Assembly: GCF_014205295.1 (NCBI RefSeq)
Contig: NZ_JACHNF010000001.1
Span: 1,798,001 to 1,862,000, forward strand
Length of the DNA stretch: 64,000 nucleotides
Reading direction: 5' to 3'
DNA from: Kribbella solani
GTDB taxonomy: Bacteria > Actinomycetota > Actinomycetes > Propionibacteriales > Kribbellaceae
The notes below the pieces were generated by a model that was not told the origin of the DNA, did not search any database, and was given only the letters and a program-made list of their open reading frames with translations. Of this stretch, positions 52,243-60,808 are shown one piece after another; the stretch's first letter is position 1, and each line of letters opens with the position of its first letter. The position numbers and the translations under genes are program-made.

Positions 52243-52296
52243 GGCACAGCGCGGTGGATGGGCACAGCGCGGTGGATGGGCGCGGCGCGGTGGATG
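52243..52296. repeat. Three 18-bp tandem repeats after lexA
   Basis: GGCACAGCGCGGTGGATG twice in tandem, then GGCGCGGCGCGGTGGATG, starting 8 bp after the lexA stop, with a decayed fourth unit. Not part of any gene I can support. Confidence 0.85.
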
Positions 52297-52346
52297 GGCA
52301 CGGCGCAGCTGCGCTCGGCGCCGGAGCACCTGCGCTGCTGTCGCGC

Positions 52347-52745
52347 CTAGCTCGTCGGCGCGGCCGCGCACGCCAGCGGATCGTCGGTTTCCATCAGCGG
52401 TTCGGCCTCGATGATGGAGTCCAGCGTGTCGCGCGCGGCAAGGAGTTCTGCCACGGCCGCGTTGAGTCGTTCACGTTCCCGGCGCAGATTCGGGAGCAGC
52501 CCAGAGCAGCCCGGCGTCAACCCTCGGTCATCGTTGATCATGCAGGGCAGTAGTTCGGCGATCGTGGCGGTGTTGAGTCCGGCAGCGAGCAGGATGCGGA
52601 TGCCCCGCACGGTTTCGGAGTCCTGTTCGCGGTACTCGCGGTATCCGCTGGACCGCCGTAGCGGATTCAGCAGGCCCTGCTCCTCGTAGTAGCGCAACGA
52701 CCGCACGCTGACCCCGGTTCTCCGGGACAGCTCCCCAATACGCAT
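52347..52745 (-). CDS. MerR-family regulator
   Basis: 132 residues. MerR HTH MRIGELSRRTGVSVRSLRYYEEQGLL, wing YREY, and a C-terminal dimerisation coiled coil (RRERERLNAAVAELLAARDTLDSI). Cysteines C68 and C80 lie in the linker (LPCMINDDRGLTPGCSG), a possible sensor pair. ATG 52745. Divergent from an imine-reductase-like gene, with a dyad inside the spacer of the shared promoter. Confidence 0.88.
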   Translation of the reverse strand: MRIGELSRRTGVSVRSLRYYEEQGLLNPLRRSSGYREYREQDSETVRGIRILLAAGLNTATIAELLPCMINDDRGLTPGCSGLLPNLRRERERLNAAVAELLAARDTLDSIIEAEPLMETDDPLACAAAPTS

Positions 52746-52765
52746 GTGATGCTCACCGCTTCGAG

Positions 52766-52790
52766 TTGACTCTCACGCCCACGTGAGGGT
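52766..52790 (+). promoter_or_regulatory. MerR-type promoter dyad before the imine-reductase-like gene
   Basis: TTGACT (52766-52771) overlaps the dyad ACTCTCACG (52769-52777) / CGTGAGGGT (52782-52790), 8 of 9 pairs matching. The dyad lies in the promoter spacer, as MerR operators do. The -10 is not certain (around AGGTTA, 52793-52798). Confidence 0.6.
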
Positions 52791-52804
52791 CCAGGTTATC
52801 CCGT

Positions 52805-53719
52805 ATGACAAATCAGCATTCATCCGGATATGACCGCACTCCCGTCAGCGTCATCGGCCTGGGACCGATGGGAGCAGCGCTGGCTGCGGCGTTCCTGGAC
52901 CACGGCCACCCCACGACCGTCTGGAACCGTTCACCCCAGAAGGCTGACGACCTTGTCGCCAAGGGCGCCCACCGTGCGTCCACCGTCATCGAGGCGGTCT
53001 CGGCGGGCCCGATGATCATCGTCTGCGTCAAAGACTACGAGACCATGCACGAGATCCTCGGCGCCGCCGGTGACACCCTGAACGGCCGCGTGCTGGTCAA
53101 CCTCAACTCCGGTACGCCGTCGCAAGCCCGTGCGGCGGTCGGCTGGGCAACCGAACGCGGCGCCGGCTACCTTGACGGGGCGATCATGGTGCCGCCGCCT
53201 CTGGTCGGGCACCCCGGATCGGTCTTCCTGTACAGCGGTTCGCCGGGCGTCTTCGACCAGCACCGGCAGACGTTGGCGAGCGTGGGCGACCCCCGGTACC
53301 TCGGCTCCGACCCCAGCCTGGCGGTGCTGTACAACGCGGCACTGCTGGACATGATGTACGCGACCATGAACGGCTTTCTGCACGCCACCGCCCTGGTCGG
53401 CTCGGCGAACGTCTCGGCGGTCGAGTTCGCCGAGCACGCCCTCGGCTGGTTCATGCCCACAGTAGTGGATTCGGTCCTCGCCGAGCAGGCGCCCGAACTG
53501 GACAAGGGCAACTATCCCGGTGACCTCGGCACCTTGGAGATGAACCTCAACGCGCTTGAACACATCACCCAAGCCAGTGTGGAACAAGGCGTCCACTCCG
53601 ACCAGCCGCGACTGATGAAAGAGATCGCCGAACGGGCGATCACCGACGGCTACGGCGGCAAGAACTACCTGGCCGTGTTCGAGATCTTCAAGCAGGCGAC
53701 CAGGGAGCCGCCCACCTAG
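52805..53719 (+). CDS. NADPH-dependent imine-reductase-like oxidoreductase
   Basis: 304 residues of the 6-phosphogluconate/beta-hydroxyacid dehydrogenase superfamily. Cofactor loop VIGLGPMGAALAAAFLDHG and WNRSP with the NADPH-selecting Arg; NLNSGTPSQA as in imine reductases, and the long helix and C-terminal all-helical dimer domain DLGTLEMNLNALEHI. Likely reduces an imine or related keto compound. Regulated by the divergent MerR. ATG 52805. Confidence 0.82.
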   Translation: MTNQHSSGYDRTPVSVIGLGPMGAALAAAFLDHGHPTTVWNRSPQKADDLVAKGAHRASTVIEAVSAGPMIIVCVKDYETMHEILGAAGDTLNGRVLVNLNSGTPSQARAAVGWATERGAGYLDGAIMVPPPLVGHPGSVFLYSGSPGVFDQHRQTLASVGDPRYLGSDPSLAVLYNAALLDMMYATMNGFLHATALVGSANVSAVEFAEHALGWFMPTVVDSVLAEQAPELDKGNYPGDLGTLEMNLNALEHITQASVEQGVHSDQPRLMKEIAERAITDGYGGKNYLAVFEIFKQATREPPT

Positions 53720-53822
53720 TCCGAGCGGCTGGACAGGCGTTCGTGCAGTAGTTCTGGCTGGGCCGGGTTTGTCGTGAGCTCGGCGGCGCGCCACCTCCGG
53801 CATATCTGACAAGGTGGGTGCC

Positions 53823-54452
53823 ATGAAACGGCCGATCTTCGCCCGGATGTACGCGCGGGTGCGCCCGACGCTGGACCAGCACGGCGCGGCCGAGCACCGG
53901 CGGCGGCTGCTGGCCGGGGCAGTCGGCGAGGTGATCGAGGTCGGTGCCGGCGACGGCGGAAACTTCGCGCACTATCCCGCCGAGGTCTCGCAGGTGCTTG
54001 CGGTCGAGCCGGAGCCCTTCCTGCGTGCGCACGCCGAACAGGCAGCCGCGAAGGCGCCGGCTCGTGTGAAGGTCGTCGAAGGTACGGCCGACCAGCTTCC
54101 GGCGCCTGACGCGTCAGTGGATGTGGTCGTGGTTTCGCTGGTCCTGTGCTCGGTGCCCGACCAGCGCATCGCGCTCGCGGAAGCCCGGCGCGTACTGCGA
54201 CCTGGTGGCGAGCTCCGCTTCTACGAACACGTCGCCGCCGAACCGGGCCGCCGCCTCGCGACCGTGCAGCGCGCCCTGGACGCGACCATCTGGCCGTTCT
54301 TCGTCGGCGGCTGCCACACCCACCGCGACACCGCGACCGCGATCAGCTCGGCCGGTTTCACGATCGAGGAACTGGATGCGTTCGAGTTCCCGCCGGATCA
54401 GAAGAGTCCCGCGAGCCCGCACATCCTCGGCCGCGCGGTGCGGACCGGCTGA
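53823..54452 (+). CDS. Class I SAM-dependent methyltransferase (UbiE/Erg6-like)
   Basis: 209 residues. Motif I VIEVGAGDGGNFAHYP, acidic motif in VLAVEPEPFLRAHAE, LPAPDASVDVVVVSLVLCSVPD, and LRPGGELRFYEHVAAEPGR. Matches small methyltransferases of the thiol S-methyltransferase/UbiE-like type. ATG 53823 with AAGG upstream; GTG 53814 possible. Separated from the imine-reductase-like gene by 103 bp, with nothing visible in the gap. Confidence 0.85.
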   Translation: MKRPIFARMYARVRPTLDQHGAAEHRRRLLAGAVGEVIEVGAGDGGNFAHYPAEVSQVLAVEPEPFLRAHAEQAAAKAPARVKVVEGTADQLPAPDASVDVVVVSLVLCSVPDQRIALAEARRVLRPGGELRFYEHVAAEPGRRLATVQRALDATIWPFFVGGCHTHRDTATAISSAGFTIEELDAFEFPPDQKSPASPHILGRAVRTG

Positions 54453-54485
54453 GGCCCGGCCGGCGAGTCGGGTCAGCGAATCGGG

Positions 54486-54926
54486 TCAGGGTGTGAGGTC
54501 GGTGGCGGCGTGGCCCTCGGGGAAGTACATCGGGACAGACGCCTGGTCGTGGACGATGAGCCAGGTGCCGTTGGTGCGTTGCCAGGCGGCGGTCCAGCGG
54601 ACCCACATGCCGGATTCGGTGCCGTCGGCCAGGGTTCCGCTGAGTCGGTTCACGGCGTACGTGACAGCGAGGTCGCCGTCGACCAGGACAGTCAGGTCGC
54701 GTACCTCGTACCCGAGTGGGAGTTGGTAGATGGTGAAGATCTGCTCCCAGCTGGCCAGCTTCACCGCCGCCCCGAGGTGCCGCAGCGGCGCCTGGACGTC
54801 GAACGAGACCAGGTCCGGCGCGAAGATCGTCTTCAGCGCGCCGAGGTCGCCGGTGCGTACGCCGGTCAGCAGGGTGTCGATCCGCTGCCGGATCTCGATT
54901 TCGGAAACCGCGTTCGGTGTGCTCAT
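54486..54926 (-). CDS. NTF2-like / SnoaL-family protein
   Basis: 146 residues in the NTF2 cone fold: IRQRIDTLLTGVRTGDLGALKTIFAPDLVSFD, then beta strands ending WLIVHDQASVPMY. Such proteins bind small hydrophobic ligands or have isomerase or hydrolase activity. It stands divergent from an ECF41 sigma factor whose own C-terminal domain has the same fold, so the two may share a ligand or control; that is inference. Confidence 0.8.
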   Translation of the reverse strand: MSTPNAVSEIEIRQRIDTLLTGVRTGDLGALKTIFAPDLVSFDVQAPLRHLGAAVKLASWEQIFTIYQLPLGYEVRDLTVLVDGDLAVTYAVNRLSGTLADGTESGMWVRWTAAWQRTNGTWLIVHDQASVPMYFPEGHAATDLTP

Positions 54927-54997
54927 GATCGGTACGACGGGACAGCCCTCGCGAGTGTCAGACCTGACGTTTCGGCAGGCTGCTTCGTCGGACCGGT

Positions 54998-55909
54998 ATG
55001 GACGAGAGGATCGAGATGACCGACCCAGGCCTGAGCGCGATCATGAGCGAGCGGCGGCAGCTGATCAACCTCGCCTACCGGCTGCTCGGCTCGCTGGCCG
55101 ACGCGGAGGACGTGGTCCAGGAGACGTACGCGCGCTGGTACGCGATGACGCCCGCGGATCAGCAGGCGATCGACAACCCGGCCGCGTGGCTGACTCGGGT
55201 GGCGAGCCGGATCTGCCTGGATCAGCTCCGGTCGGCACGCGCCCGCCGGGAGCGGTACGTCGGCGAGTGGATTCCGGAGCCACTGCCCGAGAGCACCGAG
55301 TGGCACACCGGTCAGGGCGGCGCGGACCCGGCTGACCGGGTGACGCTGGACGAGTCGGTGAACATGGCGTTCCTGGTCGTGCTCGACTCGATGACGCCGG
55401 CCGAGCGGGTCGCGTTCATCCTGCACGACGTGTTCCGGTACCCGTTCGCGGAGGTCGCCGAGATCGTCGGGCGTACGCCGGCCGCGTGCCGCCAGCTGGC
55501 CTCGTCGGCGCGGCGGCGGATCGACGCGTCGCAGTCGCCCACGCCCCCGTCGGCCCGGCGCGCCGAGCTCGTGCGGGAGTTCAAGGCGGCCTGGGAGGCG
55601 ACCGACATTCAGGCGCTGGTCGGCATCCTGGACCCGGACATCACCGCGGTCGCCGACGGTGGCGGGATCGTGCAGGCGATGCTCGAGCCGGTCCACGGCA
55701 CGGATCAGGTCGCGCGGTACTTCTCGAAGCTCACGCTCGTACTGCACGGCCGGACGATCCTGGAGCGTACGGTGAACGGTCAGCCTGGTTTGGTCGTGCA
55801 GTACGAAGGGGTGACCGAGACGGTGTTCGCGTTCGGGTTCACCGGCGAGCGGATCTCCAACATCTGGGCGGTCAGGAACCCGGAGAAACTGCACCCCTGG
55901 ACGAGCTGA
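54998..55909 (+). CDS. ECF41-type sigma factor (SigJ-like) with SnoaL C-terminal domain
   Basis: 303 residues. Sigma region 2 (NLAYRLLGSLADAEDVVQETYARW) and region 4 (MTPAERVAFILHDVFRYPFAEVAEIVGRTPAACRQLASSARRRI), followed by a ~120-residue SnoaL/NTF2-like domain (~185-300) that in this family gates activity in place of an anti-sigma factor. Its adjacent partner is usually an oxidoreductase, decarboxylase or epimerase; here the neighbour is a standalone SnoaL protein. Overlaps the convergent ferredoxin-reductase gene by 38 bp. ATG 54998 or 55016. Confidence 0.9.
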   Translation: MDERIEMTDPGLSAIMSERRQLINLAYRLLGSLADAEDVVQETYARWYAMTPADQQAIDNPAAWLTRVASRICLDQLRSARARRERYVGEWIPEPLPESTEWHTGQGGADPADRVTLDESVNMAFLVVLDSMTPAERVAFILHDVFRYPFAEVAEIVGRTPAACRQLASSARRRIDASQSPTPPSARRAELVREFKAAWEATDIQALVGILDPDITAVADGGGIVQAMLEPVHGTDQVARYFSKLTLVLHGRTILERTVNGQPGLVVQYEGVTETVFAFGFTGERISNIWAVRNPEKLHPWTS

Positions 55910-57179
55910 CCAGCGTCTGGACGGTCTCCTGGGCGCACGCCTTGTTCACGCCGATGCCACCGCGTGCGCCCCGCTTGATCCAGCCCGCGACGTAATGCCC
56001 CGGCCGGCCGACGACGGCGCCGCGTACGTTCGGCACGGTCCCCCGCGCGGAATCGAACGGCAACCCGTCGATCGGATCACCTTCGAAGCCGATCGCGGTC
56101 ACCAGCGTGCCGGCCGAAATCAGCTCCCCGCCGTCCAGCAGAAGCCCCCGGCCGGCACCGGATGCTCCACTGGCCGCGCGGTCGGCGCTGGGCGTGCGGT
56201 CGGCGCCGGTCCAGGCGACCGGTGTCGCGTGGTACTTCAGCGTGACCCGGCCACCCGACATCGCCTGCAGCTCCTGCAACGCGGACTCGGTGTACGCGGC
56301 ATCCTCCGGCCCGCGCCGCCCGAGCAGCACGACCTCCCGAATCCCACTGGCACCAAGCACCCGCCGCACCCCGGCCGCAACGTCCATCGACCGCAACCGC
56401 TCATCATCACTCACCAGCAACCGCGCAACATCCAGCGCGACATTTCCGTTGCCCACCACAACCACCCGGGGACCGTTCAACTCGACCGGCAACACCGCCC
56501 CCGGCCGCCCATTGCACCAGGCAACAAAATCCTCAGCCGTACAAGCCGAGTCCTCACCCACGATCCCCAACCGCCGACTCCGCCGGGCCCCCACCGCATG
56601 AACCACGGCATCAAACCCACCCCGACCGAGCAACTCCTCGGCTGTGGTCCCCGGACGCCAGCGCGCCCGGGGATGCCGGGTGATGCGCTCGAACGTGTCG
56701 ATGATCTGCTTCGTCTGCGGGTGATCGGGTGCGACGCCGAATCGCACCAGCCCACCGACCTCCGCGAGCCGATCCACGAGCGTGACCTCGGCATCCGTCC
56801 GCAACAGCAGTTCGCGCGTCGCGTACATCCCGGCCGGCCCGGCGCCGACCACCAGCACTCGCCGCGGCCCGCCACCCCACACCTGGTACTCCGGCGGTTC
56901 CCACGTATCCAGATCCATCGCCGCGAGCGGGTCGGACCCGGCGAAGTACGCGGCGTTCCGCGAAACATCCTCGGCCGCCGACCGGTCAGCCGGCTTCGCC
57001 GCGTCCACCGGGCAGATGTCCGCGCACGCGCCACAGTCGATACAGGTGCGCGGATCGATGAACAGGCTGACACCCGTGCCGAACCCGGCCTCCCCCGGTG
57101 ACGGATGGATGCTGTTCATCGGGCACACCGCGACACAACTGGCGTCCGAGCAGCACTCCCCCGAGATCGCGAACGTCAT
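55872..57179 (-). CDS. Ferredoxin-fused NADPH ferredoxin reductase (FprB/adrenodoxin-reductase type)
   Basis: 435 residues. N-terminal ferredoxin domain with CCSDASCVAVCPMNSIHP and CIDCGACADICPVDAAKP clusters (7Fe or 2x4Fe-4S type), then an FAD/NADPH reductase: FAD motif VLVVGAGPAGMYATREL, NADPH motif VVVVGNGNVALDVARLL, and C-terminal GWIKRGARGGIGVNKACAQETV as in FprA/adrenodoxin reductase. It sits 7 bp after the AurF-like oxygenase gene on the same strand, so it probably feeds that enzyme electrons from NADPH. Confidence 0.9.
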   Translation of the reverse strand: MTFAISGECCSDASCVAVCPMNSIHPSPGEAGFGTGVSLFIDPRTCIDCGACADICPVDAAKPADRSAAEDVSRNAAYFAGSDPLAAMDLDTWEPPEYQVWGGGPRRVLVVGAGPAGMYATRELLLRTDAEVTLVDRLAEVGGLVRFGVAPDHPQTKQIIDTFERITRHPRARWRPGTTAEELLGRGGFDAVVHAVGARRSRRLGIVGEDSACTAEDFVAWCNGRPGAVLPVELNGPRVVVVGNGNVALDVARLLVSDDERLRSMDVAAGVRRVLGASGIREVVLLGRRGPEDAAYTESALQELQAMSGGRVTLKYHATPVAWTGADRTPSADRAASGASGAGRGLLLDGGELISAGTLVTAIGFEGDPIDGLPFDSARGTVPNVRGAVVGRPGHYVAGWIKRGARGGIGVNKACAQETVQTLVSSSRGAVSPGS

Positions 57180-57186
57180 CGCATCC

Positions 57187-58053
57187 TCACAGCAGCCCGG
57201 TCCGCCGATACACGCGCGCCGCCGCCGGCGTCAGCAGGCCGACCGACCCGAGGAAATCCATCAAGTTCGCACAGCTCGTCCGCAGCAAGGAGCGATGGTG
57301 CTCGTTCCGCCGCGCCTCGCGGACCGCCCGATCCACATCCAGACCGACGTTCGCGTACACCTGCGGGCTGACCATGCTGGACACGATCATGTCGGCGGCG
57401 ATCGCGATCACCAGCGCGCTCACCCAGCGCCGACCACGTCCCGCCGAAGCCAGCCGCTCCCGCGTCTCCTCGCGGGCGAACACCATGTGCCGCGACTCCT
57501 CGACGACATGGATGTGGTTGACGGTCCGTACCAGCGGCGCGACCCGCCGGTCCCGCATCCAGTCACGCTGCATCACGTCGAGGACCTCTTCGGCGACCAG
57601 GATCGCGGCGTACGCGGACTCGCCGGTCGCGACGGTCTTGAACATCCGCCCGAGCTCGCGGGCCAGCAGCCGCGGCCGGTACGCGGGTTCGACCAGCTTC
57701 GCGGTGGCCCGCGCGAACATGATCGAGTGCCGGCACTCGTCGGCGATCTCGGTCAGCGCCCACTGGAACTCGGCGGTCCGCGGTGGCTTGTCGTAGATGT
57801 CCCGCAGGATCAGCTGCTGCAGGATCATCTCGAACCAGATCCCGGTCGTCGCCACCGACGCGGACTCGTGCCGGGTCAGCTCCCGGCGCTGGTCAACGGA
57901 CAGCTCGTCCCAGTACGACGTCCCGTAGAGCGTGCTCCATTCCGGCGACAACCCGTACCCGTCACCGACCGGCGCGTCCCAGTCGATCTCCGTCTCCGGA
58001 TCCCTGGACAGCCGGTCCGCCGACCCGAGCAACCGCTGCGCGGTCTCGTCCAT
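57187..58053 (-). CDS. AurF-like diiron N-oxygenase family protein
   Basis: 288 residues, helical bundle. Candidate diiron ligands match the AurF pattern: Glu75 (GIWFEM), Glu106 and His109 (ADECRHS), Glu155/156 (VAEEVLD), His182, Glu186 and His189 (HIHVVEESRHMVFA). AurF oxidises aryl amines to nitro groups; many actinobacterial homologues lie outside antibiotic clusters and act on unknown substrates. ATG 58053 follows GGAGG. First gene of a unit with a ferredoxin-fused reductase. A TATGT/ACATA dyad precedes it. Confidence 0.86.
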   Translation of the reverse strand: MDETAQRLLGSADRLSRDPETEIDWDAPVGDGYGLSPEWSTLYGTSYWDELSVDQRRELTRHESASVATTGIWFEMILQQLILRDIYDKPPRTAEFQWALTEIADECRHSIMFARATAKLVEPAYRPRLLARELGRMFKTVATGESAYAAILVAEEVLDVMQRDWMRDRRVAPLVRTVNHIHVVEESRHMVFAREETRERLASAGRGRRWVSALVIAIAADMIVSSMVSPQVYANVGLDVDRAVREARRNEHHRSLLRTSCANLMDFLGSVGLLTPAAARVYRRTGLL

Positions 58054-58082
58054 CCGACACCTCCGCACTATATGACATCGCC

Positions 58083-58093
58083 TATGTAACATA
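58083..58093. promoter_or_regulatory. TATGTaACATA dyad upstream of the AurF-like gene
   Basis: Perfect 5-1-5 dyad 30 bp before the ATG, inside an AT-rich patch with another TATGACAT word at 58071-58078. Likely repressor site; no regulator gene is adjacent. Confidence 0.5.
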
Positions 58094-58193
58094 ACTGCTG
58101 TCCCAATCCCGCGCAAGCCATCCCGCGAATGCGCGCCGAGGTGACGAGCTAGATTGAGGCCGGAATCGGCGACCAGCTGCCGGGAGAAGTTCG

Positions 58194-59339
58194 GTGAAGC
58201 AGATGTGGCCGCTCTACGCGGCCGGGTTCACGACCGCGTTCGGGGCGCATGCGGTGGCGGCGAACTTGGGTGGATCGTCGTCGGACGCCGTCACCTCGCT
58301 GCTCACGCTGGGCGCGCTGCTGGCGTTGTACGACGGCGCCGAGGTGCTGCTGAAGCCGGTGTTCGGATCGATTGCGGATCGGGTCGGGGCGCGGCCGGTG
58401 CTGCTGTTCGGGCTGATCGGGTTCGCGATTGCTTCGAGTACCTCTGTGATCGCGGACCGGCCGGGGTGGCTGTGGGTCGCGCGGCTTGGGCAAGGCGCGG
58501 CTGCCTCGGCGTTCTCGCCGGCCGCGTCGGCGCTGGTCGCGCGGTTGAATCCGGCGGCGAAACACGGGCGGGCGTTCGGCAGCTACGGGTTCTGCAAGAG
58601 CCTCGGGTACACGGCTGGGCCGCTGCTCGGTGGCGGGTTGGTGTGGCTTGGGGACTTCCGGTTGCTGTTCGCGGTGATGACGGCGTTGGCGCTTGCCGTG
58701 GCGGTGTGGGCGTTGGTTGTCGTACCGGTGGTGCCGCCGCTGCCTCGGCGGCGGCAGACGGTGGTCGACCTGGCTCGGCGGATCACGGACCCGCGGTTCC
58801 TGCGGCCGACCTTGGCGCTCGCTGCCGCGACGGCGGCGTTGTCGGTCGGCGTCGGGTTCCTGCCCGTGACCGGCAGGTCCGACGGGCTGGGGTCGATCGC
58901 GACCGGCGCGGCCGTTTCGCTCTTGGCCGCGACGGCAGCCGTCGTGCAGCCGCGCGCGGGGCGGGCGCTCGACGCCGGCCGGTTGAGCAGCCGCACCGGT
59001 ACCGCGGTCGGGCTCGGGCTGGCCGCCGCCGGTTTCGTCTGCGCCGCGTTGCCGGGCGTCGTGTTCCTGCTGATCGCCGCCGCCCTGATCGGCGCGGGCA
59101 CGGGCATCATCACCCCCCTCGGCTTCGCCGCGCTGGCCGCGAGTACGCCACCTGAACGTCTCGGTCAAACGATGGGGACCGCCGAGCTGGGCCGCGAGCT
59201 GGGCGACTCCGGCGGGCCGCTCCTGGTCGCGGCAGTGGCCACCGCGACCGCCCTCGATACCGGCTACCTGATCCTCGCGGCGCTCCTCGTGCTCGGCCTG
59301 CTCCTCCTCGGCCGTGCGGGAAGAGTAACCTCGCCGTGA
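58194..59339 (+). CDS. MFS transporter
   Basis: 381 residues with about 12 helices. Motif A KPVFGSIADRVGARPVLLFG between helices 2 and 3, GYTAGPLLGGGLVW in helix 5. It most resembles DHA1-type drug or sugar exporters with short loops. GTG 58194, weak ribosome site. Stands alone, 140 bp from the AurF-like gene start on the other strand. Substrate unknown. Confidence 0.84.
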   Translation: MKQMWPLYAAGFTTAFGAHAVAANLGGSSSDAVTSLLTLGALLALYDGAEVLLKPVFGSIADRVGARPVLLFGLIGFAIASSTSVIADRPGWLWVARLGQGAAASAFSPAASALVARLNPAAKHGRAFGSYGFCKSLGYTAGPLLGGGLVWLGDFRLLFAVMTALALAVAVWALVVVPVVPPLPRRRQTVVDLARRITDPRFLRPTLALAAATAALSVGVGFLPVTGRSDGLGSIATGAAVSLLAATAAVVQPRAGRALDAGRLSSRTGTAVGLGLAAAGFVCAALPGVVFLLIAAALIGAGTGIITPLGFAALAASTPPERLGQTMGTAELGRELGDSGGPLLVAAVATATALDTGYLILAALLVLGLLLLGRAGRVTSP

Positions 59340-59412
59340 CGTACAGGTAGGAACTTCCGGGGCCGATGCATAGTTGTTCTTGCGGAGCCTGGACGCGAGT
59401 TGGAGGAGAGTC

Positions 59413-60321
59413 ATGGCAAGGCGTGTCGAACAGAAGGCTGCGGCCCGGGAGCGGATCGCAGCGCAGCTGGCCGCGCAGCAGCAGGCCGAGCGGCGCCGGC
59501 GCCTCCTGCTCGCGCTCGGAGCCGTGGTGCTGGTGGTGGTGATCGTCGGCGGCCTCATCACGATCCGGCTGGTCGGCGGCGGCAAGAAGACCGCGACGAA
59601 CCCGAGCGGGTCCGCGGACGCGCAGATCGTGAACGCGCTGTCGTCGATCCCGGACTCCGCGTTCGCGACCGTCGGCAGCGCCGCCGTGCAGGCGGCGCCG
59701 AACGCGATCAAGGGCACTCCCCTGACCGCCGACGGCAAGCCGAAGGTGCTCTACATCGGCGCCGAGTTCTGCCCGTACTGCGCCGCCGAGCGCTGGCCCG
59801 TGACGGTCGCGCTGTCCCGGTTCGGCAAGTTCACCAACCTGGGTACGACGCACTCGTCCGGCAGCGACGTGTTCCCGAACACGGCGACGCTGTCCTTCCA
59901 CGGCGCGTCGTACACGAGCCAGTACCTGGCGTTCACCGGCGTCGAGACGACCACGAACCAGCAGGTCGGCGGCCAGTACGCGCCGCTCGACACCCCGACC
60001 GCCGAGGACCAGAAGACCTTCGACACGTACAACAAGCCGCCGTACGTCTCGAGCAGCGGGTCGATCCCGTTCGTGGACCTGGGCGGAAAGTTCGTGTCGT
60101 CCGGCGCGACGTACACGCCTGAGGTGCTGACCGGGAAGACGCAGGCCCAGATCGCCGACGCGCTGAAGGACCCGTCGAACCCGATCAGCAAGGCCGTCCT
60201 GGCCTCGGCGAACGTCTACACCGCCGCGATCTGCAAGCTGACCAACAACCAGCCCGCCAACGTCTGCTCCACCGAGGCCGTGACCGGCGCGGCCGGCAAG
60301 CTCGGCGCCGAGAAGGGCTGA
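59413..60321 (+). CDS. DUF929 thioredoxin-fold membrane protein
   Basis: 302 residues. Basic cytoplasmic tail, one transmembrane helix (~31-53), then an extracytoplasmic domain with the redox motif Cys120-Pro-Tyr-Cys123 in [17 protein letters not shown] and later Cys pair near the C-terminus ([13 protein letters not shown]). Probably a DsbA-like thiol oxidase or isomerase. The ATG follows GGAGGAGAG. It lies one base before the VKOR gene, its likely recycling partner. Confidence 0.86.
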   Translation: MARRVEQKAAARERIAAQLAAQQQAERRRRLLLALGAVVLVVVIVGGLITIRLVGGGKKTATNPSGSADAQIVNALSSIPDSAFATVGSAAVQAAPNAIKGTPLTADGKPKVLYIGAEFCPYCAAERWPVTVALSRFGKFTNLGTTHSSGSDVFPNTATLSFHGASYTSQYLAFTGVETTTNQQVGGQYAPLDTPTAEDQKTFDTYNKPPYVSSSGSIPFVDLGGKFVSSGATYTPEVLTGKTQAQIADALKDPSNPISKAVLASANVYTAAICKLTNNQPANVCSTEAVTGAAGKLGAEKG

Positions 60322-60322
60322 C

Positions 60323-60808
60323 GTGAGCAGGACAGCGCAGCCGACCACGAAGGCAGGCCGGCCGTCCGGCGGCCTGGGCGTGATCCCGTGGGCCACGCTC
60401 GCCGTCTCGATCGCCGGGCTGGCCGTCGCGGCGTACCTGACCTACGAGCACTTCACCGCCGGTACGACGCTCGCCTGCCCCGACACGGGCGTGGTGAACT
60501 GCGCGAAGGTCACCAGCAGCCAGTACTCGAAACTGTTCGGCATCCCGGTCGCACTCCTCGGCCTGGCGTTCTTCGTCGGCATGACAGCGCTCTCGGTTCC
60601 ACCGATGTGGCGGACCGGATCCCCATGGCCGGCCCGCCTGCGCCTGGCCGGCGTACTGGTCGGCGTGGTCTTCGTGTGCTACCTGATCTGGGCCGAACTC
60701 TTCCAGATCGACGCCATCTGCCTGTGGTGCACGGTCGTCCACGGCCTGACCCTCGTCCTCTTCACCCTCGTCATCGTCCGCCAGGCACTCCTCCCGCCGT
60801 CGCCCTAG
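60323..60808 (+). CDS. Vitamin K epoxide reductase (VKOR) family protein
   Basis: 161 residues, four helices. Loop cysteines in [14 protein letters not shown] and the active-site pair CLWC ([13 protein letters not shown]), with the Ser/Gly-rich [15 protein letters not shown] segment. Bacterial VKOR passes electrons from DsbA-like proteins to quinone, taking the place of DsbB. GTG 60323 is one base after the DUF929 stop. Its TAG overlaps the phosphoketolase stop in the palindrome CTAG. Confidence 0.9.
   Translation: MSRTAQPTTKAGRPSGGLGVIPWATLAVSIAGLAVAAYLTYEHFTAGTTLACPDTGVVNCAKVTSSQYSKLFGIPVALLGLAFFVGMTALSVPPMWRTGSPWPARLRLAGVLVGVVFVCYLIWAELFQIDAICLWCTVVHGLTLVLFTLVIVRQALLPPSP

Noticed and set aside
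54956..54989. TGTCAGA ... CGTC as an ECF41-type autoregulatory promoter
   Set aside because: The spacer is 23 bp, longer than the ~16-18 bp expected, so I do not call it.
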